From NCBI RefSeq assembly GCF_001294535.1, contig NZ_LGIC01000086.1, positions 310,001-374,000 of the forward strand: DNA of 64,000 nt. Reading direction: 5' to 3'. Origin of the DNA: Cypionkella psychrotolerans (GTDB lineage Bacteria > Pseudomonadota > Alphaproteobacteria > Rhodobacterales > Rhodobacteraceae). A program made the position numbers and the translations under genes. The notes under the pieces were generated by a model. It was not told the origin of the DNA. It searched no databases and saw only the letters and a program-made list of their open reading frames with translations. Shown piece by piece: positions 1 through 7,489 of the stretch; position 1 is the stretch's first letter; each line of letters opens with the position of its first letter.

Positions 1-1
1 G

Positions 2-229
2 GCGCATGAGATGGGCGATCTGACGCGGCAACTGCGGCGGTTGCAGCGGATGGCGGAGACTCTCGGGATGGTGTCTTTGGGGGTGGTGGCGGGGGATTTG
101 CGCGCCTGTATGGAGCGCGCCGATACCACGGCGTTTGCTGCTGTTTGGGCGCGGCTGTTGCGGATCGCCGAGCGGTCATTGGCCTCGGACAAGGCGCTGC
201 TGGAGCAGTTGGATCAGACGCCGTTCTGA
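2..229 (+). CDS. C-terminal end of an unidentified, possibly Hpt-like helical protein (partial)
   Basis: The reading frame is open from the left window edge, so this is the 3' end of a gene that starts outside; the internal ATG at 11 need not be the true start. The 75 visible residues are strongly helical and rich in Ala, Leu and Arg. A histidine sits at the second visible residue, and later stretches (LGMVSLGVVAGDL, LLRIAERSL) resemble the helices that follow the phosphorylatable histidine in histidine phosphotransfer domains. That resemblance is inference only, because the upstream helix is missing. The gene ends 89 bases before the M17 aminopeptidase and points the same way. Confidence 0.5.
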   Translation, partial: AHEMGDLTRQLRRLQRMAETLGMVSLGVVAGDLRACMERADTTAFAAVWARLLRIAERSLASDKALLEQLDQTPF

Positions 230-318
230 GGTTGGGCGCGGGTTTAGGCCGGGGCTTGCGGCGGCGGATGGAAGCGCTAGGGTTCGGGCAGGTTTGAGGC
301 TATGGCCTCGGGCAGGTT

Positions 319-1710
319 ATGAAGGATGCGCCGATGGGTCCCGCTTTTGCTGATAATGCTGCTGCGTCGCGGCCGCTCTATGTGGTGGGGGCCGAGGGGC
401 TGGCTGGGTTTCTGGCGGGGCAGGATGCGGCGGTGCGTGGGTGGCTGACGGATGCAGGGTTTGAGGCAGCCTTGGGCGATCTGCGGCTGGTCCCCGGTGC
501 GCATGGCGTGGCTGCGGCGGTGATTGGGTTTGGCACTGCGAAGACCCACGCGCGGCAACGGTTTGCTTTGGCGAAGGCTGTAGGGTTGCCCGGCGGCGCT
601 TGGCATCTGGTGGGCGATTTGACGCAAAGCCAGCGCGATGAGGCGGCTTTGGGCTGGCTTCTGGCGCAGTATCGCTTTGATCGCTATCGCAAGGCGAAGG
701 TGGTGGAACCTGCTCGGTTGGTGCTGCCCGAGGGTTGCGATGGTGCGCGTCTGCTGGCGATGGCGGCGGGCGAATATCTGACTCGCGATCTGATCAACAC
801 GCCGGCGCAGGATATGGGGCCGGATGAGTTGGAGGCGGCGTTTGTGGCGCTGGCGGAGCGGTTCGGCGCACGGGCCAAGGTGGTGAAGGGCGCGGCGCTG
901 CTGGAGCAGAATTTCCCGATGATCCATGCGGTGGGGCGGGCCTCGCCGCGGGAGCCTCGGTTGTTGGAGATGCATTGGGGGTCTGCGGGACCAAGCCTGA
1001 CTTTGGTCGGCAAGGGCGTGTGCTTTGACACCGGGGGTCTGAATATCAAGACGGCGGGCATGCTGCTGATGAAGAAGGATATGGGCGGGGCGGCGACGGT
1101 GATGGGGCTGGCGCAGATGATCATGCAGCTGGGATTGGCCATAAGGTTGCGGGTGATCGTGGCGGCGGTGGAGAATGTGATCGCGGGCAATGCTTTGAAG
1201 CCGAAGGATATTCTGACCTCGCGGAAGGGGCTGACGGTTGAGGTGAATGACACCGATGCCGAGGGCCGTCTGGTGCTGGGCGATGCTTTGGCGCTGGCTG
1301 TGGAAACCCCGACCGATGTGCTGATCTCAATGGCAACGCTGACCGGGGCGGCGCGCACCGCGCTTGGCCCCGATCTGGCACCCTATTACACCGATGACGT
1401 GGGAATGGCGGAGGCCTTGGAACAGGGCGCTAAAGACACCTTCGACCCGGTCTGGCGACTGCCATTCCACACGCCCTATGAGCATATCATCGAGCCTGGC
1501 ATCGCTGATCTCGATAACGCGCCAGGCTGGGGGTTTGCGGGGTCGGTCACGGCAGCGCTATTCCTGCGGCGCTTTGCCGATCATCCGCGCTATATGCATT
1601 TCGACATCTACGGCCATACGCCTGCCGATGCGCCTGCGCGGCCCAAGGGCGGCGTCGGTCAGGGTGCGCGGGCCATTCTTGCGGGGCTGCCCGCCATGTT
1701 GGGATTGTAA
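319..1710 (+). CDS. M17 (leucyl) aminopeptidase family protein
   Basis: Cytosolic zinc/manganese exopeptidase of the PepA/M17 family, which removes N-terminal residues from peptides. The 463-residue product has a divergent N-terminal domain and a typical catalytic C-terminal domain. The metal-binding segment GKGVCFDTGGLNIK lies around K232, and the family signature NDTDAEGRL covers residues 310-318 and supplies metal-ligand Asp and Glu and the catalytic Arg. The start at 319 has only a weak ribosome site. A second in-frame ATG at 334 follows AAGGA by seven bases and may be the real start, giving 458 residues. The NlpC/P60 gene begins one base after this stop, so the two are almost certainly co-transcribed. 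Whether it acts on cell-wall peptides with that partner is inference. Confidence 0.93.
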   Translation: MKDAPMGPAFADNAAASRPLYVVGAEGLAGFLAGQDAAVRGWLTDAGFEAALGDLRLVPGAHGVAAAVIGFGTAKTHARQRFALAKAVGLPGGAWHLVGDLTQSQRDEAALGWLLAQYRFDRYRKAKVVEPARLVLPEGCDGARLLAMAAGEYLTRDLINTPAQDMGPDELEAAFVALAERFGARAKVVKGAALLEQNFPMIHAVGRASPREPRLLEMHWGSAGPSLTLVGKGVCFDTGGLNIKTAGMLLMKKDMGGAATVMGLAQMIMQLGLAIRLRVIVAAVENVIAGNALKPKDILTSRKGLTVEVNDTDAEGRLVLGDALALAVETPTDVLISMATLTGAARTALGPDLAPYYTDDVGMAEALEQGAKDTFDPVWRLPFHTPYEHIIEPGIADLDNAPGWGFAGSVTAALFLRRFADHPRYMHFDIYGHTPADAPARPKGGVGQGARAILAGLPAMLGL

Positions 1711-1711
1711 G

Positions 1712-2530
1712 ATGGATCGTCGTTTAACCCCCGCCACCGCGCGCGTTGCCCATATCTCGCTAAAGGGGCTGGTGGACGCGCCGCACTTCACCGAAGGCGA
1801 GAAACGCCGTATCGCGATGCCACTGGCGGATCTGCTGCGAAGCCCCGGTGGCGCGCGGGATCGTCAGGTGCTGCTGGGCGAAGCCTTCACGGTGATCGAC
1901 CACCAAGATGGCTATGCCTTTGGCTTTGCTGCCAAAGACGGCTATTGTGGCTGGCTGGCCGAGCAGGCCTTGGGCGAAAGCCCGAAGCCCACGCATTGGA
2001 TCGCCACCCCCGGCACGCATCTATACCCCGAACCCCGCGTGCAAGCGCCCGAGATTGCAGCGCTGAGCATGGGGGCGCAGGTTGCGGTGATCGCACAGGG
2101 CGCGAAGTTCACCGAAACCAGCCAAGGCTTCATCCCGACGCCGCATCTGCTGCCGCTCGGCCAGTACCACAAAGACCCGATCAGTGTCGCCGAAGGCTTC
2201 CTTGGGGTGCCGTACCTTTGGGGCGGCAACTCCCGTGCCGGGATTGATTGCTCGGGGCTGGCGCAAATCGCCCTGCTGGCTTGCGGCATCAAAGCGCCGG
2301 GAGATTCCGATCTGCAGCAAAGCCTTGGCCATGAAGTGCCTAAAGACGCCCCCCTGCAACGCGGCGATCTGCTTTTCTGGAAGGGTCATGTCGCGCTGGT
2401 TGTCGACTCCACGCGATTGATCCACGCCAATGGCAATACGATGTCAGTGGCTTATGAGGGCATCGACGCCTGCATCGCGCGGGTTTTGGCGGCAGAAGGC
2501 GCTCCGGTCAGCCACAGACGCAGACTGTAA
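1712..2530 (+). CDS. NlpC/P60 family peptidoglycan hydrolase with SH3 region
   Basis: A 272-residue cysteine endopeptidase of the NlpC/P60 family, which cleaves peptide stems of peptidoglycan (usually D-Glu to diamino acid). Residues about 50-145 form the bacterial SH3-like region expected ahead of the catalytic domain. The catalytic Cys is C180 in GIDCSGL, followed by H226 in GHVAL and H238 in IHAN. No signal peptide is visible, so it may act on recycled muropeptides inside the cell, which would fit its aminopeptidase neighbour. The reading frame stays open further upstream, but ATG 1712 is chosen because it follows the aminopeptidase stop by one base and the earlier stretch overlaps that gene out of frame. 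Confidence 0.9.
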   Translation: MDRRLTPATARVAHISLKGLVDAPHFTEGEKRRIAMPLADLLRSPGGARDRQVLLGEAFTVIDHQDGYAFGFAAKDGYCGWLAEQALGESPKPTHWIATPGTHLYPEPRVQAPEIAALSMGAQVAVIAQGAKFTETSQGFIPTPHLLPLGQYHKDPISVAEGFLGVPYLWGGNSRAGIDCSGLAQIALLACGIKAPGDSDLQQSLGHEVPKDAPLQRGDLLFWKGHVALVVDSTRLIHANGNTMSVAYEGIDACIARVLAAEGAPVSHRRRL

Positions 2531-2551
2531 GACCAATCCCCCCGCCGTCGC

Positions 2552-2899
2552 TTACTCCACCGGCCGGATCAGCTTTTGCTCCAACACCCGCAAAACCCCT
2601 GCCAGATCATGACCCCGGCGCAGGATGAAGCCGTCCATGCCGACTACCGCATACATGCCTTGCTTGGCGCGCAGCTTGGGGCGCTTCTCAATCCGATAGA
2701 GCGGAAACTCAGCCGTGCGGCGGAACACCGAGAACACCGCCGCCTCGCGCAGAAACGACAAGCCGTAGTCGCGCCATTCGCCCGCCGCGACCATCTGGCC
2801 ATAGAGCCGCAGTATCGCGCCAAGCTCGTGGCGATCAAAAGTAACCTGATCCGGCAGGGGCTCTGGCGTAGGAAAAGGGGTCGGCGTTTGCACCGTCAT
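2552..2899 (-). CDS. DUF2794 domain-containing protein
   Basis: A 115-residue protein recognisable as DUF2794, a small family of unknown function that is common in alphaproteobacteria. After a Pro/Thr-rich N-terminus it runs as a compact alpha/beta domain with the family-like stretches FDRHELGAILRLYG, WRDYGLSFL and VFRRTAEFPLYRI. There is no signal peptide or membrane segment, so it is probably cytosolic. It is convergent with the NlpC gene (22-base gap). The region upstream of its start carries the candidate small RNA on the opposite strand. I cannot assign a function. Confidence 0.85.
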   Translation of the reverse strand: MTVQTPTPFPTPEPLPDQVTFDRHELGAILRLYGQMVAAGEWRDYGLSFLREAAVFSVFRRTAEFPLYRIEKRPKLRAKQGMYAVVGMDGFILRRGHDLAGVLRVLEQKLIRPVE

Positions 2900-3030
2900 G
2901 GTGAAAGTTTACCCGAGGCCCGCCTCAAATCAACCCCTGCAAATCAAGCCTCACTCAACCCTAGCGAGAAAAGACCCATACATCTTGGGAACTCGCGCCC
3001 CGATTTTGCCGCGGGAATGCCCGTAAATGG

Positions 3031-3181
3031 CCCCGCCCGCTGCGCAATGCCGCCGCGTTCGAGCGGCATAAAGAACGGGCTACAGTGCAACGAAACCGGT
3101 GGAGCAGGTCTTTGCCCCCGCCCAGCTTGCTTCACCGGCGCTGTCGCAATGAAGGCCTCTACCGCAAGGTGGGGGCCTTTT
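3031..3181 (+). ncRNA. Candidate structured small RNA with its own terminator
   Basis: The 308-base gap between two minus-strand genes holds three consecutive plus-strand stem-loops. The first pairs 3047-3053 with 3063-3069 and is enclosed by GCCCG 3035-3039 with CGGGC 3076-3080. The second pairs 3082-3087 with 3139-3144 and then 3096-3109 with 3125-3138, 20 pairs in all, with a C-rich loop at 3110-3124. The third, 3152-3179, ends in T residues and looks like an intrinsic terminator. Several pairs in the second and third stems are G-T in the plus-strand reading; on the other strand they would be A-C mismatches, so the RNA should be read from the plus strand. It has no good ORF and does not match tmRNA, RNase P, SRP or 6S RNA as I know them. 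The 5' end is not determined. Confidence 0.5.
3152..3181 (+). terminator. Intrinsic terminator with GNRA loop
   Basis: A 12-pair stem (3152-3163 with 3168-3179, two of them G-U) closes on a GCAA tetraloop and runs into TTTT at 3178-3181. No plus-strand protein gene lies between 2530 and here, so it most likely ends the candidate small RNA. Confidence 0.65.
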
Positions 3182-3207
3182 CCGCGTTGGGTTAAAGCAA
3201 GATGGGG

Positions 3208-4200
3208 TTACAGAAACCCGGACGCCAGCCGCAACTCGCCCACCGTCAGACCGCGACAGTTGGTCTGCGGCGCAGGCAGCCGCTTTTGCGCCATCGGATG
3301 GGAAGCATCGAGCACGCCAAGCTGCGCCAAGATCGCCACCAAAGCGGCCTCCGAGGCGCGGGAATTGCCGTCCTCGATCTTCAGCGCGATGCCGAGTTTC
3401 TTCTCGGGGATGATCGCCACGAATACCGCTTCCGCCCCGGTCTTGATCGCCACACGCCCGCCCATCGCCCGCATCAACTCGGTGCAAGCCCGGCCCTCAC
3501 CTGCGACCAGCTCTGGATGCGCCGCCATAGACCGCGTCAAGCGATGCATCGCCCGATCCCGTGTCGATCCGGCCTCAGCGGCAGAGGCGAATTTCGCCAT
3601 ACCTCTGGCCAAGCCCGCGACGGACATCGCGAAATTCGGCGCCGAGCAGCCGTCGATGCCGTAGCCTGCGCTGGCCTCCCCGGTGACCTCCTCGGTCGCC
3701 GCCTTGATCGCCTTTTGCAGCGGGTGGTCGAGTTCGACATATTCCGGCCCGGCTTTCAGATGCCGGGTGGTGGTGAGAAACCCTGAATGTTTGCCAGAAC
3801 AGTTGTTGTGCAGCTGGCAGGGGGCTTCATGGCCGATGATCAAGCGATCCCGCTCCGCCCGGTCATAGGGTTCGTGCGCGCCGCAACGCAGGTCAGGCTC
3901 GCCCAGACCCAGATCGGCCAACCAGCGGCTGGCCATGTTGACATGCAAGGCCGATCCCTGATGGCTGGCGCAAGACAACGCGATATGGGCGTCGGTCAGA
4001 CCCGCCGCCTCTGCCGCGCCAGATTCCAGCAAAGGCAGCGCTTGCAGCATCTTGCACGACGAGCGTGGAAAGATCACCCGGCCCGGATCGCCCCAAGCCT
4101 GCACCACTTCACCCTTCTCGTCGCAGATCACCGCATGGCCGCGATGGGTGCTTTCCAGCAGCCCACCGCGCCAAAGTTCGACCATTTCTGCCGCTGCCAT
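3208..4200 (-). CDS. Type III (Rhizobium etli-like) asparaginase
   Basis: Hydrolyses L-asparagine to aspartate and ammonia. The 330-residue product belongs to the asparaginase II/thermolabile family typified by the R. etli enzyme, which is unrelated to E. coli AnsA/AnsB. Family residues are in place: the SxxK pair S47/K50 in RSSCK, S79 in SCASH, C134 and K137 in CSGKHSG, and C185 in GCSAPNF (the zinc and nucleophile neighbourhood of the R. etli enzyme). The frame is open upstream to 4458, but ATG 4200 is preceded by GGGGGA on the minus strand and begins exactly where homology should start (MAAAEMVELWRGG), so the longer form is rejected. The gene is divergent from the IalB gene and is the only asparagine-utilisation gene here. 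Confidence 0.92.
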   Translation of the reverse strand: MAAAEMVELWRGGLLESTHRGHAVICDEKGEVVQAWGDPGRVIFPRSSCKMLQALPLLESGAAEAAGLTDAHIALSCASHQGSALHVNMASRWLADLGLGEPDLRCGAHEPYDRAERDRLIIGHEAPCQLHNNCSGKHSGFLTTTRHLKAGPEYVELDHPLQKAIKAATEEVTGEASAGYGIDGCSAPNFAMSVAGLARGMAKFASAAEAGSTRDRAMHRLTRSMAAHPELVAGEGRACTELMRAMGGRVAIKTGAEAVFVAIIPEKKLGIALKIEDGNSRASEAALVAILAQLGVLDASHPMAQKRLPAPQTNCRGLTVGELRLASGFL

Positions 4201-4379
4201 GTCATCCCCCGTCACATATGCGCGATTTTCTGCCCGTATCGCCCCGGCAGGGCTTTCATGGACCTGTGTTTTTCGGTTATGCATGGCATATCGAGTGAAT
4301 GTGCCCCGCGCTACCGAAAAACCGCGCCTGAAGCGGAGTTGGGCGGGCAGAGGCAAAGCGGCTTGGAGGCTGACTAAAA

Positions 4380-4913
4380 ATGACAAGCTGGATGACGCGT
4401 GCGCTAGGCGTGGCGATGATTTCCATGACAGGGTTTGCGGCACTGACCCCTGCGGCAATGGCGCAGGAATCCACCAATCGCGTCGCCACCATGACGGATT
4501 GGAGTGTTTTTGCCGACAAGAACCCCACCGAATGTTGGGGCGTGTCCAGTCCGAAGGAAACCGTGAACACCAAAGACGGCAAGCCCGTCTCGGTGCGGCG
4601 CGGCGATATTTTGCTGTTCGTCACCTTTCGCCCCGGTGTGAATGGTGAGACCTCGTTCTCGGGCGGCTATCCGTTTGCACCGGGGTCAACGGTGAAACTG
4701 GATGTCGATGGCACCTCGTTTGATCTGTTCTCGGATGGCGAATGGGCTTGGCCGGGAACCTCTGAGGATGATGCGGCGATTCTGGCCGCGCTGAAAAAGG
4801 GCACCACGGCGGTGTTGACGGCACATTCCGGCAAAGGCACCCAGACCAAAGACAGCTTCAGCCTGCGCGGCTTTACCGCGGCTATGGACGAAGCTGCCAA
4901 GCAGTGCAAATAA
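4380..4913 (+). CDS. Invasion-associated locus B (IalB) family periplasmic protein
   Basis: A 177-residue secreted protein. Residues 1-28 form a clear Sec signal peptide with likely cleavage after AMA. The mature part is a single IalB domain with the typical WSVF, CWGVSSPKE and GYPF-type stretches and two cysteines, C52 near the start and C176 one residue from the end, placed so that they could form a disulfide. IalB-like proteins are common in alphaproteobacteria and generally lack a proven biochemical role; the invasion name comes from Bartonella and should not be read as virulence here. GGAGG lies about ten bases before the ATG. The gene appears monocistronic. Confidence 0.88.
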   Translation: MTSWMTRALGVAMISMTGFAALTPAAMAQESTNRVATMTDWSVFADKNPTECWGVSSPKETVNTKDGKPVSVRRGDILLFVTFRPGVNGETSFSGGYPFAPGSTVKLDVDGTSFDLFSDGEWAWPGTSEDDAAILAALKKGTTAVLTAHSGKGTQTKDSFSLRGFTAAMDEAAKQCK

Positions 4914-5028
4914 GCGCCTGATCCGACCGACCGTCAGGTCAATCGATGTTTTCGCAACCGGGGCTGTCCAGCCTCGGTTGTTTGCATTTGGGGTCGCTGT
5001 TCGCATTTTCGTGAGTTTGCTTGAATTT

Positions 5029-5043
5029 GTTCTCTTTATGTTC
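5029..5043. promoter_or_regulatory. LexA (SOS) box GTTC-N7-GTTC
   Basis: GTTC at 5029-5032, seven bases, then GTTC at 5040-5043. This is the exact alphaproteobacterial LexA operator. It ends 36 bases before the ATG of the small repeat protein, which is well placed to cover that gene's promoter. Confidence 0.8.
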
Positions 5044-5079
5044 TATATTGCCTTAACAGAACCAGCCCGAGGTGACGTT

Positions 5080-5373
5080 ATGGAAGACACCACATTTGCC
5101 ATCGCTGCGACAGAGCGGCAGTTGTCTTACGCGCGGTCATTGGCGCAGCGCAATGGCGTCAATTTGCCGTGGGAGATGCAACTAGATCGCCGCAGTCTCA
5201 GCGCTTGGATCGACGCGCAGGCCAAGATGCGGCCGATGGAGGCCGATGGCCGTCCGACCTCCAAACAAGTGGCCTTTGCCGAGAAAATCGCGCGCATTAA
5301 GCGCCGCGCGGTGCCGGATGAGTGTTTTCGGGATCGTCAGTTGTTGTCGCGTTGGATCGACAGCAATCGATAA
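5080..5373 (+). CDS. Small SOS-controlled protein made of two 37-residue repeats
   Basis: A 97-residue protein of unknown function. It is almost wholly an ungapped tandem duplication: residues 11-47 align with 60-96 with 13 identities (T, Q, A, A, P, E, D, R, L, S, W, I, D). Each unit predicts two helices joined through a Pro-x-Glu turn and ends in a Leu-Ser-x-Trp-Ile-Asp signature. Similar short modules sit at the C-termini of some plasmid topoisomerases and primases, from memory, which would suggest nucleic-acid association; that is inference. The ATG at 5080 follows GAGGTGA by a normal spacing; an upstream ATG at 4978 would place the LexA box inside the gene and is rejected. The LexA box predicts induction by DNA damage. 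Confidence 0.75.
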   Translation: MEDTTFAIAATERQLSYARSLAQRNGVNLPWEMQLDRRSLSAWIDAQAKMRPMEADGRPTSKQVAFAEKIARIKRRAVPDECFRDRQLLSRWIDSNR

Positions 5374-5399
5374 GCGGCTGCGGTTAGCGCAATCAGGTC

Positions 5400-5428
5400 G
5401 GAAACGGCATGGAAACCGTGCCATTTCC
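5400..5428 (+). terminator. Hairpin after the SOS gene
   Basis: GGAAA-C-GGCA at 5400-5409 pairs with TGCC-A-TTTCC at 5419-5428 with one mismatch, followed by a pyrimidine-rich stretch and TTTTT at 5444-5448. It is probably the terminator of the repeat-protein gene, though the T run is distant. Confidence 0.4.
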
Positions 5429-5524
5429 TCTCTCTGAGTGCGATTTTTCAGAATATGCATCCATTGCCCCGCACTTGCGCCAAAGATATGCAGGGAGCAA
5501 CTCTTTTGCATGGAATCTGCCGCA

Positions 5525-5992
5525 ATGACCCAAGCCCTGAAGCCCGCCCGCATCGCCTTTATCAAAGCCCGTTGGCATGCCGAGATCGTCGACCAAGCCC
5601 ACAAAGGCTTTGTCGCAGAGGCGGAAACCCTGCTGCCGGGTGCCAAGATTGATGCTTTTGAGGTGCCCGGCGCGTTTGAGATGCCGATGGTTGCGAAAAA
5701 GCTGGCGCAGTCCGGGCGCTATGATGCGATTGTCGCGGCGGCCTTGGTGGTCGATGGTGGGATTTATCGGCATGATTTCGTCGCAGGTGCGGTGGTGACC
5801 GGGCTGATGAACGTGGGCCTTGAGACGGGCGTGCCGTGCTTTTCGGTTTCCCTCACCCCGCATAACTTTCAGCCGGTCGACACGCTGATCGCCTATTACA
5901 CCGCGCATTTCGTCAAGAAGGGTGCCGAGGCAGCGCATGCAGTGCAGCAGATTTTGGCATTGGATGCGCAGTTGGTGATGGTCAAAGCCTAA
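5525..5992 (+). CDS. ribH: 6,7-dimethyl-8-ribityllumazine synthase, type II
   Basis: Condenses 5-amino-6-ribitylaminouracil with dihydroxybutanone phosphate in the penultimate step of riboflavin synthesis. The 155-residue product matches the type II (Brucella RibH2-like, decameric) class: [11 protein letters not shown] near the N-terminus, VPGAFEMP for substrate binding, [10 protein letters not shown] with the conserved His, and VSLTPHNF. An earlier in-frame ATG at 5510 is possible but poorly supported. The gene stands alone, without ribBA or ribE beside it, as is common for RibH2. I looked for an FMN riboswitch in the 150 bases upstream and saw none. Confidence 0.92.
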   Translation: MTQALKPARIAFIKARWHAEIVDQAHKGFVAEAETLLPGAKIDAFEVPGAFEMPMVAKKLAQSGRYDAIVAAALVVDGGIYRHDFVAGAVVTGLMNVGLETGVPCFSVSLTPHNFQPVDTLIAYYTAHFVKKGAEAAHAVQQILALDAQLVMVKA

Positions 5993-6087
5993 GGCTTCGG
6001 GCGGGGCGGCGAAGGATTTGCATTGCGTGGTTTCGTTTTGCCAGCGAATCCCCTATATCGATCGCTTCAAAGCCCAAGGACTCTGCC

Positions 6088-7269
6088 ATGACGACCGCCC
6101 CGATCACCCAAGACGTGCTGACGATTCCGCGCAAAACACCCGAGGGCGGCAAGCCCAATCTGGTGGGCATGACCCGCGATCAGATGCGCGCAGCACTGAT
6201 TGCGGCGGGCACGCCCGAGAAGACCGCGAAGATGCGGTTGGGGCAGGTTTGGCAGTGGATCTACTTTTGGGGCGTGCGCGACTTTGACCGCATGACCAAT
6301 CTGGCGAAAGACTATCGCGCGCTTTTGGCCGAGAATTTTGTGGTCGAGGTGCCAGAGGTCGTCACCAAGCAGGTCTCCACCGATGGCACCCGCAAATATC
6401 TGGTGCGCATCGCCGGCGGGCACGAGGTTGAGGTGGTCTATATCCCCGAAACCGATCGTGGAACTTTGTGCATCTCGTCCCAAGTCGGCTGCACCCTGAC
6501 CTGCACCTTCTGCCACACCGGTACGCAAAAGCTGGTGCGCAACCTGACGGCGGCGGAAATCGTCGGGCAAGTGATGCTGGCGCGGGATGATCTGGGCGAA
6601 TGGCCCAATCCGGGCGATCGCAATGTTGAGACGCGGCTGGTCAGCAATATCGTGCTGATGGGCATGGGCGAGCCGTTGTATAACTTTGAGAACGTCCGCG
6701 ATGGCATGAAAGTGGTGATGGACGGCGAAGGCATCGCCTTGGGCCGTCGCCGCATCACGCTTTCCACCAGTGGCGTGGTGCCGGAAATCGCCCGCACCGC
6801 CAATGAGATCGGCTGTCTGCTGGCCGTGAGCTTCCACGCGACCACCGATGAGGTGCGCGACGTGCTGGTGCCGATCAACAAGAAATGGAACATCGCGACG
6901 CTGCTGGATGCGCTGCGCGACTATCCCAACCTGACCAATTCCGAGCGGATCACCTTTGAATATGTCATGCTCGACCATGTGAATGACAGCAAAGAAGACG
7001 CTTACCGCCTGATCGAACTGCTGCGCGGCATCCCGGCCAAGGTCAACCTGATCCCGTTCAACGAATGGCCGGGTGCGCCTTATAAACGGTCGTCCGGCAA
7101 CCGAATTCATGCCTTTGCCGATATTTTGCACAACGCTGGTTTCTCCACGCCGATCCGCACCCCGCGCGGCGAGGATATCATGGCGGCCTGTGGGCAGCTG
7201 AAATCGGCCACCGAAAAGCAGCGTAAATCGGCGCTGAAGGCCGCGCCGAAAGCAACGGCGGCTGAGTGA
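6088..7269 (+). CDS. rlmN: Dual-specificity 23S rRNA/tRNA m2A methyltransferase RlmN
   Basis: Radical-SAM enzyme that methylates C2 of adenosine 2503 in 23S rRNA and of A37 in some tRNAs. The 393-residue product has the CxxxCxxC cluster motif at C135, C139 and C142, the GMGEPLYN stretch typical of the family, and the second conserved Cys near the C-terminus in IMAACGQL that forms the methyl-Cys intermediate. Length is normal; a short basic, Lys-rich tail follows the conserved core. Spacing to ribH is 95 bases in the same direction. Confidence 0.97.
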   Translation: MTTAPITQDVLTIPRKTPEGGKPNLVGMTRDQMRAALIAAGTPEKTAKMRLGQVWQWIYFWGVRDFDRMTNLAKDYRALLAENFVVEVPEVVTKQVSTDGTRKYLVRIAGGHEVEVVYIPETDRGTLCISSQVGCTLTCTFCHTGTQKLVRNLTAAEIVGQVMLARDDLGEWPNPGDRNVETRLVSNIVLMGMGEPLYNFENVRDGMKVVMDGEGIALGRRRITLSTSGVVPEIARTANEIGCLLAVSFHATTDEVRDVLVPINKKWNIATLLDALRDYPNLTNSERITFEYVMLDHVNDSKEDAYRLIELLRGIPAKVNLIPFNEWPGAPYKRSSGNRIHAFADILHNAGFSTPIRTPRGEDIMAACGQLKSATEKQRKSALKAAPKATAAE

Positions 7270-7297
7270 AATCGTCGCAGCCCGCCAAATTCCGCCG

Positions 7298-7313
7298 ATT
7301 GTGTCAACACAAT
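7298..7313. promoter_or_regulatory. Perfect inverted repeat upstream of the desaturase gene
   Basis: ATTGTGT and ACACAAT separated by CA form a 16-base palindromic site 177 bases before the desaturase start. Two GTTAACG heptamers follow at about 7328 and 7374. This has the form of a dimeric repressor site, for which I cannot name the regulator. Confidence 0.4.
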
Positions 7314-7489
7314 GGAACCTTGCCACAAGTTAACGCTTCACAGCAGGCCGCGCTGGCGTCATGATGCGACATCCGTTAACGAAACGACAACGACGGTCTG
7401 GCATCATCGCCGGACCCAATCAACACAAGGCGCTTTTCAGGCGCTGCGGCCTTCCGGTGGCGAACCGGGCGAGCGTTGGGGCGCTTTTG

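Noticed and set aside
2944-3135. 63-codon minus-strand frame in the sRNA region
   Set aside because: No ribosome site, low coding character, and the DNA is better explained by RNA stems of the other strand.
5374-5524. FMN riboswitch ahead of ribH
   Set aside because: None of the conserved RFN elements is present; only a simple hairpin is seen.
6067-7326. 419-codon minus-strand open frame
   Set aside because: Antisense shadow of rlmN with no recognisable domain.
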